From Natrinema soli (GTDB lineage Archaea > Halobacteriota > Halobacteria > Halobacteriales > Natrialbaceae): a DNA stretch of 13,662 nucleotides. Location: positions 1 to 13,662 of the forward strand of contig NZ_JAQIVI010000105.1 of the NCBI RefSeq assembly GCF_028618695.1, in the 5' to 3' direction. The translations under genes were made by a program, and so were the position numbers. Shown one piece after another: positions 7,656 through 13,662 of this stretch. Every line of letters begins with the position of its first letter. Position 1 is the first letter of the stretch. The notes beneath the pieces are model-generated. The model was not told the origin of the DNA. It did no database searches and was given only the letters and a program-made list of their open reading frames with translations.

Positions 7656-8150
7656 ATGAACGAAGACCCGGCAGGCGACGCCCCCAGCAACGCGCAGGCC
7701 CAGTCCGGCTGGCAAGCAGTCATCGACGACATGGCGGTAACCGCCGACGAGTACCGCGACCGCGGCTGGACGGCCCTCGAACTCCACCCTGGCGACTCCG
7801 TGCTCGTTGACTCCGAGATGCGCACGGGGCTTGACGTGGTCCTCCCAGGACCCGAGTACGAGGACCTCGAGTCGGTGATCGAGGACTGCACGTTCGCGGA
7901 CGTGGACGTGTTCCGTGCGCCGGGCGACAGTATGATCTACCTGCTCATCGTCGAGAAGGACCTGGACAGCAAGACGGCCGTTCTCGTCCCCGCCTACTAC
8001 GACGCCAGGTCTGGGCAGTCGACACTCGAGGTCATTCGGTCGGACGGCGAACTCCGGCTGTTCTGCAGGCGGCTGAACGACGAGTACGTCGAGTTCGTCC
8101 ACGGTGACGTGGAACCGTTCCTCCCCAGCCCGTTGCAGGGTGACGAGTAG
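7656..8150 (+). CDS. Conserved haloarchaeal protein of unknown function (DUF7529-like)
   Basis: A 164-residue, strongly acidic, soluble protein with no signal peptide or membrane segment. A flexible N-terminus (about 1-18) is followed by a helix GWQAVIDDMAVTADEYRDRGW, then LELHPGDSVLVD, a mixed alpha/beta middle with DVVLPGPEYEDLESVIED, and strands YLLIVEKD and AVLVPAYYDA, ending in a short YVEFVHGDVEPFLP segment. From memory this resembles a haloarchaeal family labelled DUF7529, whose members share the 'EyrdrGW...eLhPGD' opening; I cannot verify that. No catalytic motif stands out. It is transcribed divergently from the fused ATPase across 77 bases and convergently to the UspA gene. A role linked to the importer would be a guess from proximity alone. 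The ATG at 7656 is favoured by the TATA-like box 28 nt upstream. Confidence 0.82.
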   Translation: MNEDPAGDAPSNAQAQSGWQAVIDDMAVTADEYRDRGWTALELHPGDSVLVDSEMRTGLDVVLPGPEYEDLESVIEDCTFADVDVFRAPGDSMIYLLIVEKDLDSKTAVLVPAYYDARSGQSTLEVIRSDGELRLFCRRLNDEYVEFVHGDVEPFLPSPLQGDE

Positions 8151-8333
8151 GCGATAGCGATCTGGTCTCCGTGTCGCGATCGGGGTCCGCGCTACGATCG
8201 ATCCCGTCTCCGTCTCTGGATCCGTTAATCCCTTCACTGCGGTGGCTTCCGGTATAGCTCACACAGAATATCGACTGCCCGATTTCTGCACCCGTCTCTG
8301 GACACCGTTCGTTCGTCGACCGGACGGATCCCG

Positions 8334-8810
8334 TCACTCGACGGCGAGCTGCGGCTCCTCCGACCGGTCGTCGATCTCGTCGGGATCGACTTGCACCGTC
8401 AGCACCGGTACCGAGGCGCGCCGGACGACCCGTTCGGTGACGCTGCCGAGCAACAGCCGGTCGATTCCGCCGCGGCCGTGGGTTCCCATCACCACCAGAT
8501 CGCACTCCGCGGGATCTGCCTCGTCGACGATGACCTGACTCGGTGCCCCCTCGCGTACCTCGGTCTCGACGGTGACGTCGTCCGGTGCGAGCGCTTCGGC
8601 CCGCTCGACCGCCGCCTCCCCCTCGCCGCGGAGCGCATCGTTGACGCCGTCGAGGGCAGCTTCCATTGGCAGCCCGCCGTAACCGGCCGCGTTGACGACG
8701 TACAGTGTGCGAATCGCTGCATCGTGCGCGCGAGCGAGTTCGAACGCGTACTCGAGTGCGCGTTCGACCTCTCGAGAGCCGTCGGTCGGGACGAGGATGG
8801 AGTCGTACAT
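8334..8810 (-). CDS. Universal stress protein, UspA family
   Basis: A 158-residue cytoplasmic protein of the UspA fold. The N-terminal strand MYDSILVPTDGS with its conserved aspartate, the following helix (EVERALEYAFELARAHDA) and strand IRTLYVVN are diagnostic. The ATP-binding loop is complete: G109-x2-G112-x9-G122-S123 within GTHGRGGIDRLLLGS, followed by VTERVVRRASVPVLTV. It should therefore bind ATP, as half of these proteins do, and probably dimerises. A short acidic tail follows. Haloarchaeal genomes carry many copies with roles in stress, and a specific one cannot be assigned. Start choice: the ATG at 8808-8810 gives the canonical N-terminus. An in-frame ATG at 8828 adds only MLPHTT and lies about 25 nt from a GGATAATG box at 8849-8856, so a 164-residue leaderless form is possible. 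Frames extending to 8981 are not favoured. Confidence 0.93.
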   Translation of the reverse strand: MYDSILVPTDGSREVERALEYAFELARAHDAAIRTLYVVNAAGYGGLPMEAALDGVNDALRGEGEAAVERAEALAPDDVTVETEVREGAPSQVIVDEADPAECDLVVMGTHGRGGIDRLLLGSVTERVVRRASVPVLTVQVDPDEIDDRSEEPQLAVE

Positions 8811-8848
8811 AGTGGTATGTGGTAGCATACAACGGGGATCTACATCAA

Positions 8849-8856
8849 CATTATCC
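8849..8856 (-). promoter_or_regulatory. TATA-like box (GGATAATG) for the UspA gene
   Basis: The box is centred about 42 nt from the canonical start at 8810 and about 24 nt from the in-frame ATG at 8828. It implies either a leader of about 15 nt or a leaderless start six codons earlier. It is the only AT-rich core in this part of the gap. Confidence 0.35.
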
Positions 8857-8979
8857 TGACACGTGGGACGGTCAGGCTGGGTGACGTTTTCGAGCGAGCT
8901 GCAGATCGCTCCGCGATGTCGACGGATCGAAAATCGGGGAGGGGAAACGCTGATGCAGCCGCCGCTCAAATCGGGGGGC

Positions 8980-9447
8980 ATGAGCGATAACCCGTGGACG
9001 GATCGGATCGTCGGCGAGCGGATGGCCGTCGATCAGGAGTTCTCCGAGCGGATCCAGCAGTCGCGCTTCTCCAACCAGCAGTGGAGCCTGATCATGACCG
9101 CCACGGAGTTCGAGATCGAACATCCCGACGACCCCGACCGGGCGCGGATCGTCGCCGACACGGACAAAATCGACGGAATCATCCCCGAACTCGAGAACGT
9201 GCAGGCCGGGATGGGCGCGATGGGGGGCGGGGGAGCCGGGAACGCCGGTCAGAACTCCTCGAGCGGCGGGGTGTTCGACTCGATCATGGGCGCACTCGGG
9301 ATAGGGGGCGACAGTGGGTCCTCGGAGAAGGAACAGCGGAAGGCAGCGAAACGGCTCACACAGGAGTACGCCGACGAACTCCAGTCACACCTCGAGTCGA
9401 AGGGGAAATGGGAGACGGCGCGTCACGCTGCCGCGAACGGTCAGTAG
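8980..9447 (+). CDS. DUF5799-like haloarchaeal protein with glycine-rich linker
   Basis: A 155-residue acidic, soluble protein. Residues 1-75 form a conserved-looking block: NPWTDRIVGERMAVDQEF, then SRFSNQQWSLIMTATEFEIE, DDPDRARIVADT and IIPELENVQ. Next is a Gly/Ser/Met-rich, low-complexity linker (about 76-120, with MGAMGGGGAGNAGQNSSSGG) containing a short helix-like VFDSIMGALGIGG. A charged C-terminal helix, EKEQRKAAKRLTQEYADEL, closes it. The first block matches what I remember of haloarchaeal family DUF5799; the biochemical role is unknown. Start: the ATG at 8980 gives the family-like N-terminus MSDNPWTDRI. An in-frame ATG at 8953 would add nine residues and has a GGAGGGG sequence 8 bases before it, so a leadered longer form is possible. 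It is divergent from uspA (169-base gap) and convergent with the 47-residue gene. Confidence 0.82.
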   Translation: MSDNPWTDRIVGERMAVDQEFSERIQQSRFSNQQWSLIMTATEFEIEHPDDPDRARIVADTDKIDGIIPELENVQAGMGAMGGGGAGNAGQNSSSGGVFDSIMGALGIGGDSGSSEKEQRKAAKRLTQEYADELQSHLESKGKWETARHAAANGQ

Positions 9448-9534
9448 CGGCGGACGGTCGAGTTTCGACTGCCACTGTCACCGTCGCAAATCGTTGCCGA
9501 TCACCGCAGGTCGCTGATCACCGATCAGTACTGG

Positions 9535-9678
9535 TCAGTCCCCGGCGTGAAACATCGTGTACTCGCTCGTTTCGTAGATGTTGATGAGTTCGGTGACGAG
9601 TTCGTCGTAGGACTCGTCCTCGACGCGCAGCGCCTCTAGCCGCTCGATCGTCTCCTCGTCGAGTTCGACGGATGGCAT
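9535..9678 (-). CDS. 47-residue acidic protein, antitoxin-like (DUF7557-like)
   Basis: A very small protein: MPSVELDEETIERLEALR, then VEDESYDELVTELINIYE and a tail SEYTMFHAGD. The opening, a short strand followed by a helix with 'eeTierLeal' and then 'esydelvteLi', is the pattern of ribbon-helix-helix-related, VapB-like antitoxins, where the strand pairs between monomers and binds DNA. Here the strand is acidic rather than basic, and no toxin gene adjoins it. I recall a haloarchaeal family (DUF7557) with near-identical opening and ending, which supports it as a real gene. The start at 9678 is favoured over the longer frame to 9756 because a GTTTTTG core lies 28 nt upstream (9703-9709) and the extension is Arg-rich and unlike the rest. 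It is divergent from the 96-residue gene. Function is unknown. Confidence 0.75.
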   Translation of the reverse strand: MPSVELDEETIERLEALRVEDESYDELVTELINIYETSEYTMFHAGD

Positions 9679-9702
9679 ACCTGGAATTCCGTCGGCGAGC
9701 GG

Positions 9703-9709
9703 CAAAAAC
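9703..9709 (-). promoter_or_regulatory. TATA-like box (GTTTTTG) for the 47-residue gene
   Basis: The T-run on the minus strand is centred 28 nt before the ATG at 9678, consistent with a leaderless transcript, and it decides the short start. The element is short and GC-flanked, so it is a weak match. Confidence 0.4.
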
Positions 9710-9765
9710 GCCACGGGGGCCTCGACGGTTCGGCGTCGTGCACGGGTCCGGCGCAAGTCACAGCA

Positions 9766-9773
9766 CCTTTAGG
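9766..9773 (+). promoter_or_regulatory. TATA-like box (ACCTTTAG) for the 96-residue gene
   Basis: The TTTA core at 9768-9771 is centred about 26 nt before the ATG at 9796. Together with the 47-residue gene's box on the other strand it makes a divergent promoter pair within 117 bases. Confidence 0.45.
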
Positions 9774-9795
9774 CACGCTTCCCGACCGTCAGTGT

Positions 9796-10086
9796 ATGAG
9801 CGACGAAGTCCAGACGACGACCTTCTCGATCAGTTCCGAAGACGACGCGACCGACGAAATCACGATTCCGTCCGGCCTCGTCGACCTGGTCGCCGAGGGC
9901 GACCAGACCGACGCCGAGACGATCGGCGACGTCATGCTGCTGTCCTTCGCCAGCCGCGCCCACCACATCGTCCACCACGGCGAGGACGCCGACGAGGACC
10001 TCGAGGCACAGGAAGCCGAAGTCATGGACCTGTTCGAGAAGCGGTTCGGCGTCACGTTCGGCGAAGCGACCGGCCATCAGCACTGA
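9796..10086 (+). CDS. Haloarchaeal protein of unknown function with His clusters (DUF7545-like)
   Basis: A 96-residue acidic soluble protein. It opens with a strand-like MSDEVQTTTFSISSEDD, then EITIPSGLVDLVAEGD, a helical core (DAETIGDVMLLSFASRAHHIVHH), an acidic helix EDADEDLEAQEAEVMDLFEKRF and a tail ending GHQH. Six histidines occur: 56, 57, 60 and 61 (HHIVHH) and 94 and 96. The first four could lie on one helical face and bind a metal, though no catalytic motif is recognised. I recall a haloarchaeal family, DUF7545, of this size and opening; its function is unknown. A TATA-like box 26 nt upstream supports the ATG. It is divergent from the 47-residue gene and convergent with the giant surface protein, with a 90-base gap in which I see no clear terminator hairpin. 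Confidence 0.8.
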   Translation: MSDEVQTTTFSISSEDDATDEITIPSGLVDLVAEGDQTDAETIGDVMLLSFASRAHHIVHHGEDADEDLEAQEAEVMDLFEKRFGVTFGEATGHQH

Positions 10087-10176
10087 GCGTCCGATAGCCG
10101 AATCACAGCCGCGATTTCTCCGCAGCACGTCCCTCGAGTGAAATCGACTGGTGACTGATCGGGTGTTGAACGATGG

Positions 10177-13100
10177 CTACCCGGTTCCGGCGGTTTCGTT
10201 TTCGGTAGCAGCAGTTCCGTCTTCGATGGCACTAGCCGATCCGCCGTCGGTCGTCTCGGCGGCCCCCGCGTTCGTTTCCGGCTGTTCCGGTGATTCCGGC
10301 TGCTCGGGCTCTGTCTCCTCGGGCGACTCCGGCTGTTCGGGTTCAGTCGGTGATTCCGGCTCGGGTGGCGTCTCGGCTTCACCGTCTGGCCCCGTTTCAC
10401 CGTCTCCGTCCGCTTGCGCGCCGGCCTCCGGGGCCGTCTCGACGGTCACTGCCGTCTCGGCCGTCTGATTCTCGGTCGACACCGAGAGGGTGTAGCCGCC
10501 GGGCTCGAGGCCCGCCGTCTCGTAAGTCAGCGTCACCGTCTGCGTCTCTCCGGGCCGGAGCGTGATGGGCACCGGCTCACCGGGAGTCCCGTCGACGGCG
10601 ACCTCGAGATTTTGCGTCCCCGCTCGATCGCCGACGTTTTCGATCTCCGTCTCGACCGCGATGGGCTCACCCTGTTCGACCGGACTGTTGGTCCCTGCGA
10701 TCGAGACGCCGAACGCCGCGGGTGCGGGGGGCTCCTCGACGGTCACTGTCGTCTCCGCAGTCTCGTTCGCGGTCGACACCGTGACCGGGTACTCCCCGGG
10801 TTCGAGACCGTCCGTTTCGGCCGTGAACGAAGCGGTCTCCGTCTCGCCGGGCTCGAGCGAGATCGACGCAGTGTCGACGGCGGTGTCGCCGATCGCGAGC
10901 GAGACGGTCTGCGTTCCGTTCTCGCCGCCGACGTTCTCGAGGTCGGCCTCGACCTCGAGTGACTCTCCCCGTTCGACCGGGCTGTTCGTGCCCGCGATCG
11001 AGACGCCGAACGCTGCGGGGTCGGACGGCGCGATCTCACCGGCCGGTGGCGTCTCGGCGGTGATCGGCTCCTCGTAGCCGAAGTTCGAGAAATCGGCCTC
11101 CCAGACGAGTCGTTCGTCGTCGCTTTCGGGCGTCCACTCGACGGTAAACGTCTGCTGGCCCGGTTCGAATCCTGACGGCGGCTGGTCGGTCGTATTGCCT
11201 TCGACGAACTGACTGTTCGCTCCCATCGGGGCATCGTTCGGGTTCTCGTAGCTGAACGTGACGTCGATGCCGTCCTCGGTGGCGGTCGTCTCCTCGACCG
11301 CGATCGACGGCCGTTCGGGCCGCACTTCCTCGTTGCACGCCTCCGACGGATTCGGAAAGTCGATTCCCCCCACGGGGGCCGCCTCGGGCGAACTGATTCC
11401 CGAGATGTACGTGCCGAAGGTGCCGTAGTCCGGCACCTCGACGATCACCTGCTCGCCGTCCGTCGTGACGTTGCGCTCGGTGCCGATCTCGAAGACGATC
11501 GTCCCGTTATAGGGTGCCGGGATCTCGTCGCCGGCGGTAACGAGGTCCTCCGCGATCGTGTCCCCGACGCCGCCGGACGCGTAGAACCACGTGCTCGCGG
11601 CGACTCGATCGCCCTCCTCGAGCGATGCGGTGACTTCCGCGCGCTGGCAGTTCACGAACTCGACGTCGAACCCTGCAGGCGCGCCGTCGACCGTGTACTC
11701 GACGTCCGCCGTTTCGATGGGCGTTCCGTCGTCGGCCGCGACGACCGCCACCTCGAGCGTCGCGTTCTCCGCGAGCGGCGGCTCGAGGTCGAACTCCTCG
11801 GGTCCGATCGTCTCGTTCGCGTCGAACGTCTCGCTCGTCGCGAGTTGGGTCCCGTTCCCGTCGGTGACGCTGATCGCGTAGTCGACGGACGCGTTCGCCT
11901 GGGTGACGGTGAGCGTCTCGCCGTCACCGGTCTGGTCGGCCACCGAGAGGTTCGCCGTCGGTTCGTCGGGATCCTGTTCCTCGACCGCGTACTCGATGGA
12001 ATCGTTCGCCAGCACCGCGTCGTCGGCCGCGGCGCGAACGGACACGTCGACCGTCGCGTTCGCTTCGAGCGGCGGCTCGAGGCCGAGAACCTCGTCCGAA
12101 ACCGTCGCGTTCGCCTCGATCTCGTCGCTCTCGACTCGCTGGCCGTCGTACTCGGCCTCGAGTTCGTACGGCACGGACGCGCTCGCCGCGTCGACCGTGA
12201 CGATCTCGCCGTCGCCCGTCTGGTCGTCGACCGAGAGGGTCGCCTCGGGGCCGTCGGTGCCGTTCTCATCGGTGTCGTTCGCCACCGTGTACTCGAGGGA
12301 GTCGTTCGCGAGCACCGTGCCGTCCTCGCCGACGACCGAGACGTCGACCGTCGCGTTCTCTGCGAGCGGCGGCTCGAGTCCGAGCGAGAGGTTCGATACC
12401 GCCTCACCGGCCGCGAACGTGTCGCTCTCCGCTGTCTCGCCGTCGTACGATGCGGTGACTGCGTAGGGAACGGAGGCGTTCGCTTCGTCGACGGTGAGCG
12501 TCTCGCCGTCACCCCGCTGATCGGCGACGGACAGCGTCGCGGTCGCCTCGTCCGGTTCGTCCGCGACCGTCACGAACGCACCGTCGATCACCGGCGCGCC
12601 AGCACCGGTGACGTACGGGACGTCCTCCTCGCCGTCGGAGTCGGCGTACTGGAACGTTCCGTCGTCGTTCGTGTCGTGATGGGGGACCGCTACGATCGGC
12701 CCGCTCTCCTCGAGCGGCTCGTCGAGTTCGATCGTGACGTTCTCGTGGTCGCCGGCCTCGAGGAAGTCCGAGCTGCCGACGATCGCGTCCGGATCCGTCC
12801 CGACGGCGACCCCCTCGTAGACCGCGACGAAGCCACCCTCGGAGAGCGACACGTCTTCGATCGTAACCCGCTCCCCGTCGGACTCCTGATCCGGAACGTC
12901 GATCGAGGCCGTCCCCTCGATCCGGTCGATCGTCTCGATTCGCTGCGTGACCGTGATCTCGACGTGCTGCGTGATCTGAGTCACGTCGTCGGTGTCTTCT
13001 CCCACCGCGTAGGCGGTCGCCTCGGACGCGGTTTCCTGGGTCAGGCGCTGCAGTTGCGTGATGCTGATCCGCTGGGACTGGACGGCGTGGGCCGTCTCCT

Positions 13101-13662
13101 GACAGGCGGATCGTGCCGCGATCTGGATCTGCGCGACCGTGGCCGACTGCGCCTGGACGAGAGCACCGCTCGCACCCCCGTGTGCGAGTCGCTGGACTTG
13201 CGTGACCTCGACGAGTTGCGTCTGCGTCACCGCGCCCTCACCGGCACCGAACGCGGCCGCCTGAATCTGCTCGATCGAGACTTCCTGCCGCTGGATCGCC
13301 GAAGTGACTGCCCCCTCGGCGGCACCGACCGCGGCGTACTGGATCTGCGTGATCGAGATCGACTGACGCTGGACGAGCACGCCGCCCGCGCTCCCGTCGG
13401 CGGCGGCCTGGATCTGTTCGACGGTCGCCGACTGGCTCTGCGAAATAGCGCCTTTCGCCGCGCCGAAGGTGGCCTCCTGGACCTGCGTGATCGAAATCCG
13501 CTGGCGCTGCTCGAGGCGGATCGACTGAACCTGTTTCAACGAGCCCCGGCTGGCCCCGCGCGCGGCCGCCTGCGTCTGCTCGACCGACACCGACTGTTTC
13601 TGGACGAGCGCCCCCTTCGACGCGCCGGCCGCAGCCTTCTGAATCTGCTTGATCGTTACCCG
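10177..13662 (-). CDS. Giant modular, probably exported protein: Gln-rich repeats, DUF7282-like and CARDB-like domains (N-terminus outside window)
   Basis: The frame is open from the window edge to a TAG at 10177-10179: 1161 residues, N-terminus missing. Counting from the first in-window residue: about nine Gln-rich units of about 23 residues (2-220); a linker rich in TQ (222-250); a DUF7282-like domain (about 251-367, with DQESDGE, GGFVAVYEG and AVPHHDTNDDG); three related beta-repeats (LSV[AD]DQ at 377, 476 and 572); an unassigned stretch with Cys672 and Cys776 (about 664-779); a beta domain (about 784-875); two CARDB-like domains (882-976 and 981-1075, both with FGVSIAGTNSPVE and 'LEPGEt'); and a Pro/Glu-rich tail ending ENETAGTG. 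Many N-x-S/T sequons and extreme acidity fit a cell-surface or secreted haloarchaeal protein. No C-terminal membrane helix or PGF-type sorting signal is present. The signal peptide, if any, is outside the window. A GTG at 13588-13590 is internal to the repeats, not the start. The specific role is unknown. Confidence 0.88.
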   Translation of the reverse strand, partial: RVTIKQIQKAAAGASKGALVQKQSVSVEQTQAAARGASRGSLKQVQSIRLEQRQRISITQVQEATFGAAKGAISQSQSATVEQIQAAADGSAGGVLVQRQSISITQIQYAAVGAAEGAVTSAIQRQEVSIEQIQAAAFGAGEGAVTQTQLVEVTQVQRLAHGGASGALVQAQSATVAQIQIAARSACQETAHAVQSQRISITQLQRLTQETASEATAYAVGEDTDDVTQITQHVEITVTQRIETIDRIEGTASIDVPDQESDGERVTIEDVSLSEGGFVAVYEGVAVGTDPDAIVGSSDFLEAGDHENVTIELDEPLEESGPIVAVPHHDTNDDGTFQYADSDGEEDVPYVTGAGAPVIDGAFVTVADEPDEATATLSVADQRGDGETLTVDEANASVPYAVTASYDGETAESDTFAAGEAVSNLSLGLEPPLAENATVDVSVVGEDGTVLANDSLEYTVANDTDENGTDGPEATLSVDDQTGDGEIVTVDAASASVPYELEAEYDGQRVESDEIEANATVSDEVLGLEPPLEANATVDVSVRAAADDAVLANDSIEYAVEEQDPDEPTANLSVADQTGDGETLTVTQANASVDYAISVTDGNGTQLATSETFDANETIGPEEFDLEPPLAENATLEVAVVAADDGTPIETADVEYTVDGAPAGFDVEFVNCQRAEVTASLEEGDRVAASTWFYASGGVGDTIAEDLVTAGDEIPAPYNGTIVFEIGTERNVTTDGEQVIVEVPDYGTFGTYISGISSPEAAPVGGIDFPNPSEACNEEVRPERPSIAVEETTATEDGIDVTFSYENPNDAPMGANSQFVEGNTTDQPPSGFEPGQQTFTVEWTPESDDERLVWEADFSNFGYEEPITAETPPAGEIAPSDPAAFGVSIAGTNSPVERGESLEVEADLENVGGENGTQTVSLAIGDTAVDTASISLEPGETETASFTAETDGLEPGEYPVTVSTANETAETTVTVEEPPAPAAFGVSIAGTNSPVEQGEPIAVETEIENVGDRAGTQNLEVAVDGTPGEPVPITLRPGETQTVTLTYETAGLEPGGYTLSVSTENQTAETAVTVETAPEAGAQADGDGETGPDGEAETPPEPESPTEPEQPESPEETEPEQPESPEQPETNAGAAETTDGGSASAIEDGTAATENETAGTG
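10292..10357 (-). repeat. 33-bp tandem repeat in the Pro/Glu-rich tail
   Basis: The motif EPEQPESPE occurs twice 11 residues apart, and at DNA level GATTCCGGCTGCTCGGG (10292) and GACTCCGGCTGTTCGGG (10325) recur at 33 bases, with a third partial copy near 10352. This is a typical slippage-prone low-complexity linker of a surface protein. Confidence 0.6.
10438..11019 (-). repeat. Two tandem CARDB-like beta-sandwich domains
   Basis: The domains are encoded at about 10735-11019 (first) and 10438-10722 (second), each about 95 residues. Both begin AAFGVSIAGTNSPVE and contain ENVG, GTQ, PGET and a closing TAETxVTVE. CARDB domains are adhesion-type Ig-like folds common on archaeal surfaces. The 45 bases encoding the shared opening (10678-10722 and 10975-11019) differ at only five positions, more alike than the rest, which suggests recent duplication or gene conversion of that edge. 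Confidence 0.7.
11689..12546 (-). repeat. Three tandem beta-repeats of about 96-99 residues, DUF7282-related
   Basis: Each unit opens LSV[AD]DQ[RT]GDGE, carries 'A.ASV.Y.....' in the next strand, then a segment [DG]LEPPL.[AE]NAT followed by a strand and a closing EY[TA]V. Unit openings are 99 and 96 residues apart. The opening resembles the DQESDGE start of the DUF7282-like domain just before it, so the protein seems to carry four related units. At DNA level the GCGTTC...GAGCGGCGGCTCGAG segment recurs at about 11762, 12057 and 12353. Confidence 0.75.
13003..13662 (-). repeat. Array of about nine Gln-rich 23-residue protein repeats, running off the window edge
   Basis: Units start at in-window residues 2, 25, 56, 79, 102, 128, 151, 174 and 199; lengths are 23 except 26 (fifth) and 25 (eighth), with an 8-residue insertion after the second. 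Each unit is hydrophobic-x-hydrophobic-x-Q-hydrophobic-Q, then a small-residue segment of the type AAxGAxxGA, then QxQ[S/E]. The last two lose the glycines. The fourth position alternates K,E,T,E,T,E,T,A,T, suggesting a 46-residue double unit. No Pro occurs, and one Cys (in the eighth unit). The family is not recognised. Confidence 0.8.

Noticed and set aside
7569..8237. 222-codon minus-strand frame across the DUF7529-like gene
   Set aside because: It overlaps the ATPase start and the whole plus-strand gene; its composition is that of an antisense shadow and it has no domain.
8151..8333. Convergent gap between the DUF7529-like gene and uspA
   Set aside because: I searched for a hairpin, small gene or RNA and found only scattered CGATC-type short palindromes of the kind expected from composition.
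8334..8981. Extended UspA frame beginning at 8981
   Set aside because: The added 57 residues are unlike any UspA N-terminus, and the canonical MYDSILVPTDGS start lies at 8810.
11652..12512. Ser/Arg/Thr-rich minus-strand frame and matching plus-strand frames in the giant gene
   Set aside because: They are frame-shifted readings of the repeated, strongly codon-biased surface-protein gene, so their periodicity is inherited from it.
13003..13662. Gas-vesicle GvpC-type repeats
   Set aside because: GvpC repeats are longer, helical and charged. These units are 23 residues, Gln/Gly/Ala-rich, and no gvp genes are nearby.

Overview
The window is haloarchaeal chromosome: GC-rich with AT-rich intergenic gaps, very acidic predicted proteins, a Tat/lipobox secretion signal, and TATA-like boxes about 25-30 nt ahead of start codons (the layout of leaderless archaeal transcripts). 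Several small genes look like lineage-restricted haloarchaeal families that I name from memory only. No RNA gene, insertion sequence, CRISPR array or origin was seen, and no gap longer than 300 bases lacks a gene.

Layout. At 1-258 (+) is the C-terminal end of a biotin-protein ligase (BirA-type). From 7578 down to 381 on the minus strand runs a peptide/nickel-class ABC importer locus: a fused double ATPase (two nucleotide-binding domains in one 999-residue chain), a Tat-exported lipoprotein solute receptor, DppB- and DppC-like permeases, and a small three-helix membrane protein overlapping the DppC-like gene. The receptor should capture a peptide-like solute outside the membrane, the two permeases form the pore, and the fused ATPase drives it. 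TATA-like boxes before the ATPase, the receptor and the first permease suggest at least three transcription starts; the last three genes overlap and are probably translated together.

Divergent from the ATPase is a 164-residue acidic soluble protein of unknown function (7656-8150, +). Then come a UspA-type universal stress protein (8334-8810, -), a DUF5799-like protein with a glycine-rich linker (8980-9447, +), a 47-residue antitoxin-like protein (9535-9678, -) and a 96-residue His-containing protein (9796-10086, +), the last two divergent from a short shared promoter region.

The right end (10177-13662, -) is a giant, probably exported modular protein truncated by the window edge. In translation order it has about nine Gln-rich units of about 23 residues, a DUF7282-like domain, three related beta-repeats of about 97 residues, an unassigned two-cysteine region, a second beta domain, two CARDB-like domains and a Pro/Glu-rich tail without a visible membrane anchor. 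The Gln-rich array and the three insertions in the fused ATPase are the least explained features here.
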